A stretch of DNA of 64,000 nucleotides from Bryobacteraceae bacterium (GTDB lineage Bacteria > Acidobacteriota > Terriglobia > Bryobacterales > Bryobacteraceae), in the NCBI GenBank assembly GCA_026129905.1, contig JAHCHE010000022.1:62001-126000 (forward strand), given 5' to 3'. Below are positions 1 to 8,365 of the stretch, one piece after another (position 1 is the first letter of the stretch; each line of letters starts with the position of its first letter). The translations under genes were made by a program, and so were the position numbers. The notes beneath the pieces were generated by a model. That model was not told where the DNA came from, did no database searches, and worked only from the letters and a program-made list of their open reading frames with translations.

Positions 1-84
1 ATAGAAGCGATAGTCGTAGTCGATCTCGTGGATGCACAGCCACTCCTCAAATACCTCTCGCAGTACTGCCAGTTGCGCACGCAT
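1..84 (-). CDS. Unidentified protein, N-terminal fragment (gene runs off the left edge)
   Basis: Reading leftward from an ATG at 84, 28 codons stay open to the window edge and encode an acidic, aromatic-rich N-terminus containing FEEWLCIHEIDYDYRFY. The composition is protein-like and a promoter-like pair lies directly upstream (91-120). No Shine-Dalgarno sequence precedes the ATG. I do not recognise the family from so short a piece; the remainder lies outside the window. Confidence 0.5.
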   Translation of the reverse strand, partial: MRAQLAVLREVFEEWLCIHEIDYDYRFY

Positions 85-90
85 ACCGCT

Positions 91-120
91 ATTATCTGAT
101 CGGGGTGAACTCTGATTCAA
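91..120 (-). promoter_or_regulatory. Putative sigma-70-type promoter for the leftward gene at 84
   Basis: On the minus strand TTGAAT (115-120) and GATAAT (91-96) are separated by 18 bp. GATAAT ends only 6 bases before the ATG at 84, so the transcript would start at or next to the start codon (leaderless). Identified by eye only. Confidence 0.35.
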
Positions 121-303
121 ACTGATTCGGACACAGTTGCGATGTCGAGTCTGCTGACGATAGCAGAGAACTTCGGCAGGACAACGGTCCGATGGCGTTC
201 GATATCCGGTTGCGACTAGGAAGGAGAAACGCCGTTCCGCAGGACGGGCCGAGCACGAAGCAGGAGTGCGCGGACGCCGGACGAACGGCGATCGGTCCCG
301 AGG

Positions 304-1563
304 TCAGGTTGCGGCGGGAGGCACGTTCCAGCTACCAGCCGGTTGCGGGTAGCGGGGCAGGAATAGCATCAGCGCGGCGGAGATTACCGTGAGGACGGCG
401 AGAAGGGCCAGCAGGCCGGCGTAGGAACCGGCGGCGTCGTAGACGCGGCCCATCAGGACGGGGCCGGCGGCGCCGGCGATCGCGTAGGCGGTCCAGGTGA
501 GGCCGTAAAGGGTCGAAAAGCTGCGCAGGCCGAAGTAGCGGGTCAGCAGGTATGGGGTGACGTCGGCTTCGCCGCCGAGGCCGAAACCGATCAGGGCGGC
601 GGCCAGCAGGCCTTGCCCGCCGGTGGATGCGACGGCGAGCAGCGAAATGCCCGCCGCGACGCCCAACAGTAGAACAAACGAGACCTTCGGGCCGAAGTAA
701 CGATCGAGCAGACGGCCGGTGACGAGGCGGCCGGCGAGGCTGGCGGCGCCGAGCACCGATACGGCCAGCGCCGCGCGATCCGCGTTCACGCCGCGGTCGG
801 TCAGCAGCGGCGACAAGTGCGTGATGGCGCCGTTGACGGCGATGGAGCCGAGGAAGAGCGTCGCCACCAGCAGCCAGAAGGCGCGGGAAGCAACCCCTTC
901 GCGGACCGAACTGCCGGCGGCGGTGGGACGCGAGGCGCCGGCTCCGGGATTTTCGCGGACAAAGAGCGCGGTCAACGGGATGCCCATCGCCAGGACGATA
1001 ACGCCAAGCGCCAGGTAGGCGGATCGCCAGCCGCGCGCGTCGATGATGGCTTGGGCGAGGGTTGGGAACACGATGGAGCCGGCGCCGACTCCGGCCATGA
1101 CCAGCGCCAGCGCCATGCCGCGCTGGTGGGTGAACCAGCTCGAGACCGCGCGAGCGTAGCCCATCTGCGTGGTCCCGTTACCGACCGCGCCGATGATGAA
1201 GAACGTGGCGTAGAGGTGGAGGAGGCTGGGAGTCAGCAGCGAGAGTGAACCGAACGCGACGCCGAACACGGCCATGCAGAACAGGACCACGCGGCGCGCT
1301 CCGTAGCGGTCGAGGAGGCGTCCGAGGACGGGCGAGCAGACGGCGACGGTCATGGCGGCGATGCCGAAGGCGGCGGAGATGCTCTCGCGTCCCCAGCCGA
1401 ACTCCTGGCTCAGCGGCTTGAGAAAGATGCCGAAGGTGAAGACCAGCAGCGACCCGAAGCTCACCATGACGCCGCAAAAGGCGGCGGCGACGACCAGCCA
1501 GCCGGGGTAGATCCGGGGTGGTTCGATCGCCGGAGCCTCGGCGCTGCTGCCCGGCGCGCGCAT
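304..1563 (-). CDS. MFS transporter, oxalate/formate antiporter or monocarboxylate-like
   Basis: 419-aa integral membrane protein with about 12 hydrophobic segments. The loop after TM2 carries GRLLDRYGARR, the major-facilitator motif A type sequence, and a second copy (GRLLDRYFGPK) occurs in the C-terminal half, as expected for two 6-TM halves. The overall look (PGW near the N-terminus, short loops) fits the oxalate/formate antiporter and monocarboxylate branch; the substrate cannot be read from sequence. The ATG at 1563 lies 4 bp after the stop of the upstream receptor gene and has no Shine-Dalgarno of its own, so translation is probably coupled. Co-transcription suggests that the receptor and the transporter handle the same compound at outer and inner membrane. 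Confidence 0.85.
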   Translation of the reverse strand: MRAPGSSAEAPAIEPPRIYPGWLVVAAAFCGVMVSFGSLLVFTFGIFLKPLSQEFGWGRESISAAFGIAAMTVAVCSPVLGRLLDRYGARRVVLFCMAVFGVAFGSLSLLTPSLLHLYATFFIIGAVGNGTTQMGYARAVSSWFTHQRGMALALVMAGVGAGSIVFPTLAQAIIDARGWRSAYLALGVIVLAMGIPLTALFVRENPGAGASRPTAAGSSVREGVASRAFWLLVATLFLGSIAVNGAITHLSPLLTDRGVNADRAALAVSVLGAASLAGRLVTGRLLDRYFGPKVSFVLLLGVAAGISLLAVASTGGQGLLAAALIGFGLGGEADVTPYLLTRYFGLRSFSTLYGLTWTAYAIAGAAGPVLMGRVYDAAGSYAGLLALLAVLTVISAALMLFLPRYPQPAGSWNVPPAAT

Positions 1564-1567
1564 AGCG

Positions 1568-4500
1568 TCAGAACAGGAGTTTGAGGGCGGCCTGAAACAC
1601 GCGTGGCGGTCCGGCTTCGAGGATGCGGCCGAAGTTCGGGGAGACCAGATCGTTCACCGGGACGCCGAAATTGGCGTGATTGGTGACGTTAAACGCTTCG
1701 ATACGCAACTGCGCGCGCAGGCTTTCGGAGAGATTCCAGTTCTTGAAAGCCGAAAGGTCGAGGTTTCCCTGACCCGGGCCGCGGACGATGTTGCGGCCGG
1801 CGTTGCCGAACCGGCCGGCTTCGGCGATCGCGTCGAGGCGGCGGAAGGCGGAGCGGGAAACCCATTCCTCGACGGTGCGCGGGCCCTGGTTGGGGTCGGA
1901 GATCAGGTCGGGGCGGCTGCCGTAGAAGCCGGTGATTTCCGGATGCGAACCCTGCTGGGAGACGTTCCGCGTGTCATAGACGGTGAAGGGCGTGCCCGAG
2001 GAGACGGTCGCGATGCCGTTGAGTTGCCAGCCGCGAAGCGCGGCGCCGGCGACGCCCCGAAGGTTCCCGCCGAACGGGAGTTCCCAGGCGGCGCTGAACG
2101 TCCAGCGGTGCTTGGCGTCGAACAGCGAGGGTCCGTGCTCGGCGCGGAGGTCGAACGGGTTCTGCGCGATGTCGTTCTCGCCGGAGACCAGGCGGGGCGC
2201 GGAACCGGCGACGTTCATCGAGGAGACGTAATCGAGCGTCTTGGAGAACCAGTAGGACGTGCTGAACGTGACGCCGCGGTTGAACCGGCGGGAGAGCGTC
2301 GTTTGGAGCGCGTGATACGTGGAATTCGTGGAGTAATTGACCAGGCCGACCGAGGCGAAATCGCAGGGACCGCCCGCCGCCGGACAGCCCGCGTGAATGC
2401 GCCTGGCGTCGATGGTTTGCGAGGTGGCGCCGGGGACGTAGACCGAAGGATTGGCTTCGATGAAGCGGGGTACGCGGGTCCCCTTGGTGCCGACGTAGCG
2501 GACCTCGAACACCATGGCGGAGGGCAGCGCCTGCTGGACGGAGAAGTTCCAGTCCTGCGCGTAGGGGGGGCGTCCGGAGGCGTCCTCGGTCAGCATGGTG
2601 ACCGGCCTGGGGAAGAAGCCTTCGCGAAACGGAACGCCGGCCCCCCAGGGGTTCGTGTAGTTCAGCGCGGGCGGGCCAAGTTGCACGGCCTGCAACCATG
2701 GCAGAGCGCTGATGGCCGCCTGCATCGGCATGCCGGTTCCGTTGGAGAACGAGTCGTAGAAAATCCCATAGGCCGCGCGGAGGGTCAGGCGGCCGTTCCC
2801 GGCGGGGTCGTAGGCGAGGCCGACGCGCGGCATGAAGCCTTTCCAATACATGTCGAGGATGCGCTTGGAAACGCCGGGGTCGCCGGGAAAGAGGATGCCG
2901 CGGGGCGCTTCGGGAAACACTTGCGACTGCTGGCCGGGGGCGAACTGGTTCAAACGGTCGCGAACCTCCGAAAAGGGCGAGCTGACCTCGTAGCGCAGCC
3001 CGTAATTCAGGGTGAGCTTGCGCGTGACGCGCCACTGGTCCTGGGCGTAGCCGCTGACTTCAAAGCTCCGCAGGCCGCGGTAGAAATCGCCGCCGCCCTG
3101 GAAAAAGACCACCGGGAAGCCGATCAGGAAGTTGGCGAATGAGCTGTTGGTGGGGAATGGCGCGAAGACAAAAAAGCCGTTCGCCGCGATGCCCTGGCTG
3201 ATGTTGATCTGGGTGCGGCGGAAGTCGGCGCCGAACTTGATCGTGTGCGCGCCGCGGACCAGCGAGACGCTTTCGTAGATCTCGAAATCGTTCTGGACGC
3301 TGTTGCGCGGGCCGGTGATGGGGTTTCCCACGCTGGCGTAGCCGCTGACGATGAAGTAGGGCGGGCCGAGGGCGGGCTCGAACGTATTGTCGTACTGAAA
3401 GCCGAGCGAACGGGGCGTCGCGCGGTTGAAGCGCTGATCGAACAAAAACGTGTTGCGGAAGAAGGCGAGTCGAAGGTTGCTCAGCGTCCGAGGGCTGAAG
3501 ACGTGCGTGTGGGAAACCGTGGCGGAGTGGATGCGCAGGTCGTCGCCGGTGGGGAAGCCGGGCACGTCGGCGCCGCGGATGGAGAGCGGATTGAAGTTGG
3601 AGCCCTCGGAGACGGCATAGCGCAGCGCGAACTGATCCCGCTCGCTGGCGATGGCGTCGATGCGGACTCCGCCCTGGTCGAGGGTGTTGCGCTGGACTTC
3701 CGTGGCGCGATAGAGCGACGGCGACACGTTGCCCAAAGGGAAGTAATCGAGCACGCGGCGCGAGACGGGGTTGAACATCTCGGGCGGAATGCGGTTGCCG
3801 GGGAAGGGCTGGCCGGTGAGGAAGTTCAGCAGGAGGTTGTTCGTGCTGGGATCCTGGAGAGCCGAGAAATCGCCAGCGCGTTCGGCCGGCGTGGGGACGG
3901 TGGCGGTTTTGGTAATTCCCTGCCGGTTGCGAAATCCTTCGTAATAGCCGAAGAAAAAGAGGCGGTTTCTGCGGATGGGGCCGCCGACGGTCGCGCCGAA
4001 CTGGTGCTGCTTCAGGGGCTCGACCTCGGCCGCAAAGAAATTCCGCGCGTCCACCACGTCGTTGCGGCCGAAGTAATAGACGGAACCGTGGATCGAGTTG
4101 CCGCCGGAACGCGTGATGACGCTGACCGAGGACCCGCTGGCGGAGCCGTACTCGGGCGGCGCGGTGTGCGTGAGGATGCGGAACTCCTGGAGGGCGTCCA
4201 CGGGGGTGCGGATGGCGAAGCCGCCGTCCATGCGGTTGACGTTGCGGACGCCGTCCAGCAGGTAGTTGTTCGATTCGGGACGCTGGCCGTTGACGGCGAA
4301 AGCCTGGGTCGCCTTAATGGAGCCGCCGGCGCTGATGAGACCGTTCGTCAGGGGCACGACGCCGGCTTGCAACAGGCCGAGTTGGGTGAAGTTGCGCCCG
4401 TTGAGCGGCAGGTCGGTGATTTCGCGTTCGGAAACGGTCTGGCCGAGGGTGTTGGAATCGTGGTCCAGCATCAGGGCGGCGGCGGACACCTCCACCTGGT

Positions 4501-4840
4501 CGGCAGCCGTAATGACGAGGTCGATCGGCAGGCGGACGGTCCGGTCGATCTCGACCTTCACCTGCCGGAGGCGAACCGGCGCGAAGCCCGCGGCCTCCAC
4601 CAGCGTTTCATAGTCGCCGGCGGGCAGCGCTGGAAAGGCGAACAGGCCGTCGTCGCCGGTGGTCCGGCGCAAGGTCTGGCCGGTCTGCCGGTTGGTGACG
4701 GTGACCTGCGCTTTGGGGACCGTCGCCCCCGAGGGGTCCGTGACGGAACCGCTGATGGCGCCGGTCGGATCCTGCGTGTAACCCGCGGCGGCGGAAAAAA
4801 TCACAATCGTGGCTAAGCGAAGCGAGCGATAAAAAGACAT
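1568..4840 (-). CDS. Oar-like TonB-dependent receptor with N-terminal carboxypeptidase-regulatory domain
   Basis: 1090 aa. Residues 1-22 form a signal peptide. Residues about 25-110 are a carboxypeptidase-regulatory-like beta-sandwich (GAISGSVTDPSGATVPKAQV is typical). A plug-like region follows (LPLNGRNFTQLG, then NNYLLDGVRN) and then a large outer-membrane beta-barrel with many aromatic strands, ending in the terminal-Phe signature ALKLLF. This is the Oar/TonB architecture expanded in Acidobacteria. It probably imports a large substrate across the outer membrane, or assembles surface structures; the ligand is unknown. It is the first gene of a two-gene unit with the MFS gene 4 bp downstream. 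No clear Shine-Dalgarno precedes the ATG at 4840. Confidence 0.9.
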   Translation of the reverse strand: MSFYRSLRLATIVIFSAAAGYTQDPTGAISGSVTDPSGATVPKAQVTVTNRQTGQTLRRTTGDDGLFAFPALPAGDYETLVEAAGFAPVRLRQVKVEIDRTVRLPIDLVITAADQVEVSAAALMLDHDSNTLGQTVSEREITDLPLNGRNFTQLGLLQAGVVPLTNGLISAGGSIKATQAFAVNGQRPESNNYLLDGVRNVNRMDGGFAIRTPVDALQEFRILTHTAPPEYGSASGSSVSVITRSGGNSIHGSVYYFGRNDVVDARNFFAAEVEPLKQHQFGATVGGPIRRNRLFFFGYYEGFRNRQGITKTATVPTPAERAGDFSALQDPSTNNLLLNFLTGQPFPGNRIPPEMFNPVSRRVLDYFPLGNVSPSLYRATEVQRNTLDQGGVRIDAIASERDQFALRYAVSEGSNFNPLSIRGADVPGFPTGDDLRIHSATVSHTHVFSPRTLSNLRLAFFRNTFLFDQRFNRATPRSLGFQYDNTFEPALGPPYFIVSGYASVGNPITGPRNSVQNDFEIYESVSLVRGAHTIKFGADFRRTQINISQGIAANGFFVFAPFPTNSSFANFLIGFPVVFFQGGGDFYRGLRSFEVSGYAQDQWRVTRKLTLNYGLRYEVSSPFSEVRDRLNQFAPGQQSQVFPEAPRGILFPGDPGVSKRILDMYWKGFMPRVGLAYDPAGNGRLTLRAAYGIFYDSFSNGTGMPMQAAISALPWLQAVQLGPPALNYTNPWGAGVPFREGFFPRPVTMLTEDASGRPPYAQDWNFSVQQALPSAMVFEVRYVGTKGTRVPRFIEANPSVYVPGATSQTIDARRIHAGCPAAGGPCDFASVGLVNYSTNSTYHALQTTLSRRFNRGVTFSTSYWFSKTLDYVSSMNVAGSAPRLVSGENDIAQNPFDLRAEHGPSLFDAKHRWTFSAAWELPFGGNLRGVAGAALRGWQLNGIATVSSGTPFTVYDTRNVSQQGSHPEITGFYGSRPDLISDPNQGPRTVEEWVSRSAFRRLDAIAEAGRFGNAGRNIVRGPGQGNLDLSAFKNWNLSESLRAQLRIEAFNVTNHANFGVPVNDLVSPNFGRILEAGPPRVFQAALKLLF

Positions 4841-4883
4841 CCCAGTAGTGGAAGCAGAATACCAATGCCGGAGAAAACAAACA

Positions 4884-4901
4884 ATAATCTCTTTCGATTA
4901 T
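4884..4901. promoter_or_regulatory. Short inverted repeat in the receptor/nuoC divergent region
   Basis: ATAATC (4884-4889) and GATTAT (4896-4901) form a perfect 6-bp inverted repeat around TCTTTC. It lies in the AT-richer half of the 240-bp region between the leftward receptor gene and the rightward nuo operon. It could be an operator, but short AT-rich palindromes occur by chance. Confidence 0.2.
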
Positions 4902-5030
4902 GAGGCGACGTCTTTCATTAAAGAGAAACAGGTCTGAATTAAGGGCCGGCTGCCCGCCTTGCATCGGTTCGGGCGCCGGAGCTGCCGCAGCCGCTCGCGC
5001 GCGGCGACGCCAACCTTCCCGCTCACGGGT

Positions 5031-5060
5031 TTGACAGGTCAAATTGGCCTGTATTATGGT
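5031..5060 (+). promoter_or_regulatory. Putative promoter of the nuo operon
   Basis: A consensus -35 TTGACA lies at 5031-5036. Candidate -10 boxes are TATTAT at 5052-5057 (15-bp spacer) and TATGGT at 5055-5060 (18-bp spacer). Transcription would begin near 5064-5068, just upstream of the ATG at 5082. That makes an in-frame upstream start at 4959 implausible because it would lie ahead of the promoter. Confidence 0.5.
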
Positions 5061-5081
5061 GGTGATTCTCCATCCAGGTCC

Positions 5082-5810
5082 ATGGCCGACGAGAACCAAC
5101 CGGATCAGACTGCGGGCGCGCCTGAGGGGGATGCGCAGCAGCCAAAGACGACGCCGCCCGCGGAGACTCCGCCGGCCGCCGCTCCCGCAACACCGGCCGC
5201 CGAGGGCGCCAAGCCGCCGGCGGTGAAGAAGCCCGCTCCCGCCGCGAAGCCGGCCGCCGCCGCGCATGGCGAGAAGAAGCCGGCGGCGAAGAAACCGGCG
5301 GTGATGGAGACCACGCCGTGGGAAAGCGACTTGACGAAGCTGCTCGCGGAGCGGTTCGGCGGCGCGATAACGGAATTCTCCAGCTACGTGGGGCAGAACT
5401 TCCTGGTGGCGGCGCCCGACTCGGTGGTCGCCATTGTCGAGTTCCTGAGGGAGGAAGCGGATTTCGATTACCTGGTGGACGTTACGGCGGTCGATTACCC
5501 GCAGCGTCCCGAGCGGTTCGACGTGGTATACGTGCTCTACAGCTTCGCGCGGAACGAGCGCATCCGGGTCAAGACGCGAATCAAGGAAGACTACGCGCCG
5601 CACACCGTCACCGGCGTCCACCCGACGGCGAACTGGCTGGAGCGCGAGGTCTACGACATGTTCGGCATCCGCTTCGCGGAGCACCCGGACATGAAGCGCA
5701 TTTTGCTGCCCGACGAATGGGAAGGATACCCGCTGAGGAAGGACTATAGCATTATAAATATGGACAACCGCTGGGTGAAGGACAACCTGGGAATCGACAG
5801 CGGTCAGTAA
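5082..5810 (+). CDS. nuoC: NADH-quinone oxidoreductase subunit C, with long Ala/Pro/Lys-rich N-terminal extension
   Basis: 242-aa peripheral-arm subunit of complex I, which helps link the hydrophilic arm to the quinone site. Residues about 85-242 are the conserved 30-kDa subunit domain, with [19 protein letters not shown] and the C-terminal GYPLRKDY characteristic of NuoC. Residues 1 to about 78 are low-complexity sequence rich in Ala, Pro, Lys and Glu (for example KKPAAKKPA), absent from ordinary NuoC and resembling a disordered basic tail. The start at 5082 was chosen because the putative promoter lies at 5031-5060. It is first in the nuo operon and 2 bp ahead of nuoD. Confidence 0.93.
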   Translation: MADENQPDQTAGAPEGDAQQPKTTPPAETPPAAAPATPAAEGAKPPAVKKPAPAAKPAAAAHGEKKPAAKKPAVMETTPWESDLTKLLAERFGGAITEFSSYVGQNFLVAAPDSVVAIVEFLREEADFDYLVDVTAVDYPQRPERFDVVYVLYSFARNERIRVKTRIKEDYAPHTVTGVHPTANWLEREVYDMFGIRFAEHPDMKRILLPDEWEGYPLRKDYSIINMDNRWVKDNLGIDSGQ

Positions 5811-5812
5811 GT

Positions 5813-6925
5813 ATGCCGGAAACGACATTCCTCGACGCCAACGAACTGGTCCTGAACATGGGGCCGCAGCACCCCTCGACGCACGGGGTTCTGCGGGTGA
5901 TCCTCAAGCTGGACGGCGAGAAGATCCGGGGGACGGAGTGCGTCATCGGGTACCTGCACCGGGGCGTGGAGAAGATCGGGGAGAACCGCACGTACCAGAT
6001 GTTCGCGCCATACGTGGACCGGATGGATTACGTGGCGGCGGTGTCCAACGGGCTGGGGTATTGCCTGGCGGTGGAAAAGCTGCTGAACACGGAAGCGCCG
6101 CCGCGGGCGCAAGTGGTGCGGGTGATCCTGACGGAGCTGAACCGGATCGCGAGCCACCTGCTGTGGCTCGGCACGCACGCGCTGGACATCGGCGCCATCA
6201 CGCCGCTGTTCTACGTGATGCGGGAGCGCGAGGAGATCCTCAACATTTTCGAGGCGTACTGCGGCGCGCGGCTGACGACGCACGCCTTCCGCTGCGGCGG
6301 TCTCCAGTACGAGGTGTACGACGGCATGGAGCAGCAGGCGAAGCGGTTCTGCAAGGCGTTCCTGCCGCGGGTGGACGAGTACGAAGAGCTGTTGTCGGAG
6401 AACCGCATCTGGAAGGAGCGGCTGATCAACGTCGGCATCCTGACGGGAGACGAGTGCAAACAGTACGGCGTCACCGGTCCGGTGCTGCGCGCGGCGGGGG
6501 TCAAATGGGACATTCGCAAGGCGCTGCCGTATTCCGGCTACGAGAAGTACGATTTCGAGATTCCCACGCGGCAGAACGGCGACACGTACGACCGCTACAT
6601 GGTGCGCATCCAGGAGATGCGGCAGTCGGTCCGGATCGTCGAGCAGGCGGTGGAGGACATCCCTTCGGGGCCGATTATGGCGAAGGTGGGCAAGATCGTC
6701 AAGCCGCCGGTGGGCGAGGCGTACGTGTCGATCGAGGCGCCCAAGGGCGAACTCGGGTATTTCATTGTCAGCGACGGATCGACGCAGCCCTACCGGTTGC
6801 GCGTGCGGCCGCCGTCGTTCATCAATTTGCAGGCGCTGGAGCGCATGTCGCGAGGAGCACTGGTTGCCGACGTTGTGGCGATCATCGGTACGATAGATAT
6901 AGTACTCGGAGAAATCGATCGCTAG
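5813..6925 (+). CDS. nuoD: NADH-quinone oxidoreductase subunit D
   Basis: 370-aa 49-kDa subunit, which forms much of the quinone-binding pocket. It carries the family hallmarks [13 protein letters not shown] at the N-terminus, [14 protein letters not shown], and the hydrogenase-like core with [18 protein letters not shown]. It ends in the usual GEIDR. The length is that of separate (non-CD-fused) NuoD. It starts 2 bp after the nuoC stop, implying translational coupling. Confidence 0.95.
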   Translation: MPETTFLDANELVLNMGPQHPSTHGVLRVILKLDGEKIRGTECVIGYLHRGVEKIGENRTYQMFAPYVDRMDYVAAVSNGLGYCLAVEKLLNTEAPPRAQVVRVILTELNRIASHLLWLGTHALDIGAITPLFYVMREREEILNIFEAYCGARLTTHAFRCGGLQYEVYDGMEQQAKRFCKAFLPRVDEYEELLSENRIWKERLINVGILTGDECKQYGVTGPVLRAAGVKWDIRKALPYSGYEKYDFEIPTRQNGDTYDRYMVRIQEMRQSVRIVEQAVEDIPSGPIMAKVGKIVKPPVGEAYVSIEAPKGELGYFIVSDGSTQPYRLRVRPPSFINLQALERMSRGALVADVVAIIGTIDIVLGEIDR

Positions 6926-6965
6926 GGGCATAAAGAATTTTCGTCCCGGCGCAAAAGGAGACAAA

Positions 6966-7421
6966 ATGCGGAAGCTATTGAAGACCGTATTCCTGGTGGA
7001 TCTCATCCAGGGCCTTTGGGTCACTCTCCGCAATCAGCATCCGAAGCATATCTACACCGAGCAGTATCCGGCCCAGCGGCCCAAGATCGCCGAGCGATAC
7101 CGCGGCGCCCCGAGGCTGAATATTCACCCGGTGAGCGGCGAGACGCTGTGCATTGCGTGCAATCTGTGCGCGCTCGCCTGTCCGGAGAACCTGATCGTCG
7201 TCACCAGCGAGCGCAACGAGCAGACGCGGCGGAAAGAGTTGACCACGTTTATCTACGACACGTCGCGGTGCATGTTCTGCGGCCTGTGCGAGGATGCCTG
7301 TCCGGTGGACGCGCTGGAGCTGACGCAGGACTTCGAGCTGGCCAGCTATACGCGGGACGGCGCCATTTGGGACCGGCAGATGCTCGAGGAAGGACCGAAG
7401 CCGACGCGATACCGCTACTAA
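6966..7421 (+). CDS. nuoI: NADH-quinone oxidoreductase subunit I, 2[4Fe-4S] ferredoxin
   Basis: 151-aa iron-sulfur subunit that passes electrons through clusters N6a/N6b toward the quinone site. Two complete CxxCxxCxxxCP motifs are visible: Cys62, 65, 68, 72 and Cys102, 105, 108, 112. An N-terminal amphipathic helix (MRKLLKTVFLVDLIQGLWVT) is typical. A strong Shine-Dalgarno (AGGAG) precedes the ATG after a 40-bp gap from nuoD. In most operons nuoH lies between D and I or G and I; here I follows D directly. Confidence 0.95.
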   Translation: MRKLLKTVFLVDLIQGLWVTLRNQHPKHIYTEQYPAQRPKIAERYRGAPRLNIHPVSGETLCIACNLCALACPENLIVVTSERNEQTRRKELTTFIYDTSRCMFCGLCEDACPVDALELTQDFELASYTRDGAIWDRQMLEEGPKPTRYRY

Positions 7422-7477
7422 CCCGCGCCATTCGTACATGCTTTCGGAACTAAGCTCGCATAGTCAGGGGCTGGCGA

Positions 7478-7497
7478 CGACCGCTCCCTCGCGGTCG
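7478..7497. repeat. GC-rich hairpin between nuoI and nuoJ
   Basis: CGACCGC (7478-7484) and GCGGTCG (7491-7497) form a perfect 7-bp stem with a TCCCTC loop, inside the 119-bp nuoI-nuoJ spacer, the longest gap in the operon. No T-run follows, so it is more likely an interspersed palindromic repeat or an mRNA processing/stability element than an intrinsic terminator. Confidence 0.5.
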
Positions 7498-7540
7498 CGG
7501 CCCGGTAGAGAGTACGGGAGCGGGATGCCGATTACCCACC

Positions 7541-8050
7541 ATGGTTGACACGCTATCCTTCTACATCTTCGCCCTGATGGCGCTCGGGGGCGGCGTGATG
7601 ACGATTACGCGGCGCAACGCGGTGCACAGCGCGCTCTGGCTGATCGTGTCGCTGCTGGGCGCGGCGGGGCTCTTTCTGCTGCGGGGCGCCGAATTTCTGT
7701 TCGCCGCCCAGATCGTGCTGTACATCGGCGGGGTCGTGCTGCTGATTCTCTACGTGGTCATGCTGGTGAACCTCGACGAAACGGCGCGGGCGCGGCAATT
7801 CAACAAGCAATGGTGGATCGCCCTGGCTTGCGTGGCGGTGGTTGGGGCGGAGATCGCCTTCGTGATGAAGCGCGGCCTGGGCGCGCTGGCGTTGCCCGGC
7901 GTGGCGGCGGTCGCGCCGACGGGCGAGGGAAACACGGAGCGCGTGGCCGACGTGCTGTTTTCCGAGTATATGCTGCCGTTTGAGATCGCGTCGCTGCTGC
8001 TGCTGGTGGCGGTGGTGGGCGCGGTAGTCATGGCGAAGAAAAGAGTCTGA
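7541..8050 (+). CDS. nuoJ: NADH-quinone oxidoreductase subunit J
   Basis: 169-aa membrane subunit of the proton-pumping arm with about five TM helices. The conserved NuoJ core is present (RNAVHSALWLIVSLLGAAG, then FLFAAQIVLYIGGVVLLILY). The C-terminal helix ends in AVVMAKKRV. The stop overlaps the nuoK start (TGATG). No convincing Shine-Dalgarno precedes the ATG. Confidence 0.93.
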   Translation: MVDTLSFYIFALMALGGGVMTITRRNAVHSALWLIVSLLGAAGLFLLRGAEFLFAAQIVLYIGGVVLLILYVVMLVNLDETARARQFNKQWWIALACVAVVGAEIAFVMKRGLGALALPGVAAVAPTGEGNTERVADVLFSEYMLPFEIASLLLLVAVVGAVVMAKKRV

Positions 8051-8358
8051 TGCACCCCGTCACCAACGTTCACTACATGGTACTCAGCGTCGCGCTGCTG
8101 CTGGTCGGCACGATCGGCGTGCTGACGCGGCGCAACATCGTGATCATTCTGATGTCCATCGAGCTGATCCTCAACGCGGTGAACATCAACCTGGTGGCCT
8201 TCTCCCATCATTTCGGCGATGTCCACGGACAGGTGTTCGCCATCTTCGTCATTGCGGTGGCGGCGGCCGAAACCACGGTGGCGTTGGGAATACTCATCGC
8301 GCTGTTTCGAAACAAGGAAACCGTGCTGGCGGACGAGGTGGACCTGCTGAAATGGTGA
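8050..8358 (+). CDS. nuoK: NADH-quinone oxidoreductase subunit K
   Basis: 102-aa, three-TM subunit homologous to MrpC. The conserved acidic residues of the proton path are visible in TM2 and TM3 (IVIILMSIELILNAVNINLV and VAAAETTVALGILIALFR). Standard family length. It overlaps nuoJ by 1 base and lies 7 bp before nuoL. Confidence 0.95.
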   Translation: MHPVTNVHYMVLSVALLLVGTIGVLTRRNIVIILMSIELILNAVNINLVAFSHHFGDVHGQVFAIFVIAVAAAETTVALGILIALFRNKETVLADEVDLLKW

Positions 8359-8365
8359 GAACCGC

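Noticed and set aside
192-392. 66-aa frame on the plus strand
   Set aside because: It runs into the 3' end of the MFS gene on the other strand and has no recognisable sequence or ribosome-binding site.
1676-4816. Two very long plus-strand frames opposite the Oar-like receptor gene
   Set aside because: They are antisense to a clear TonB-receptor gene; high-GC third positions keep the opposite strand open. The translations are Arg/Gly/Ala/Glu low-complexity text.
4959-5081. Upstream ATG extending nuoC by 41 codons
   Set aside because: It would precede the putative promoter at 5031-5060 and adds non-conserved sequence.
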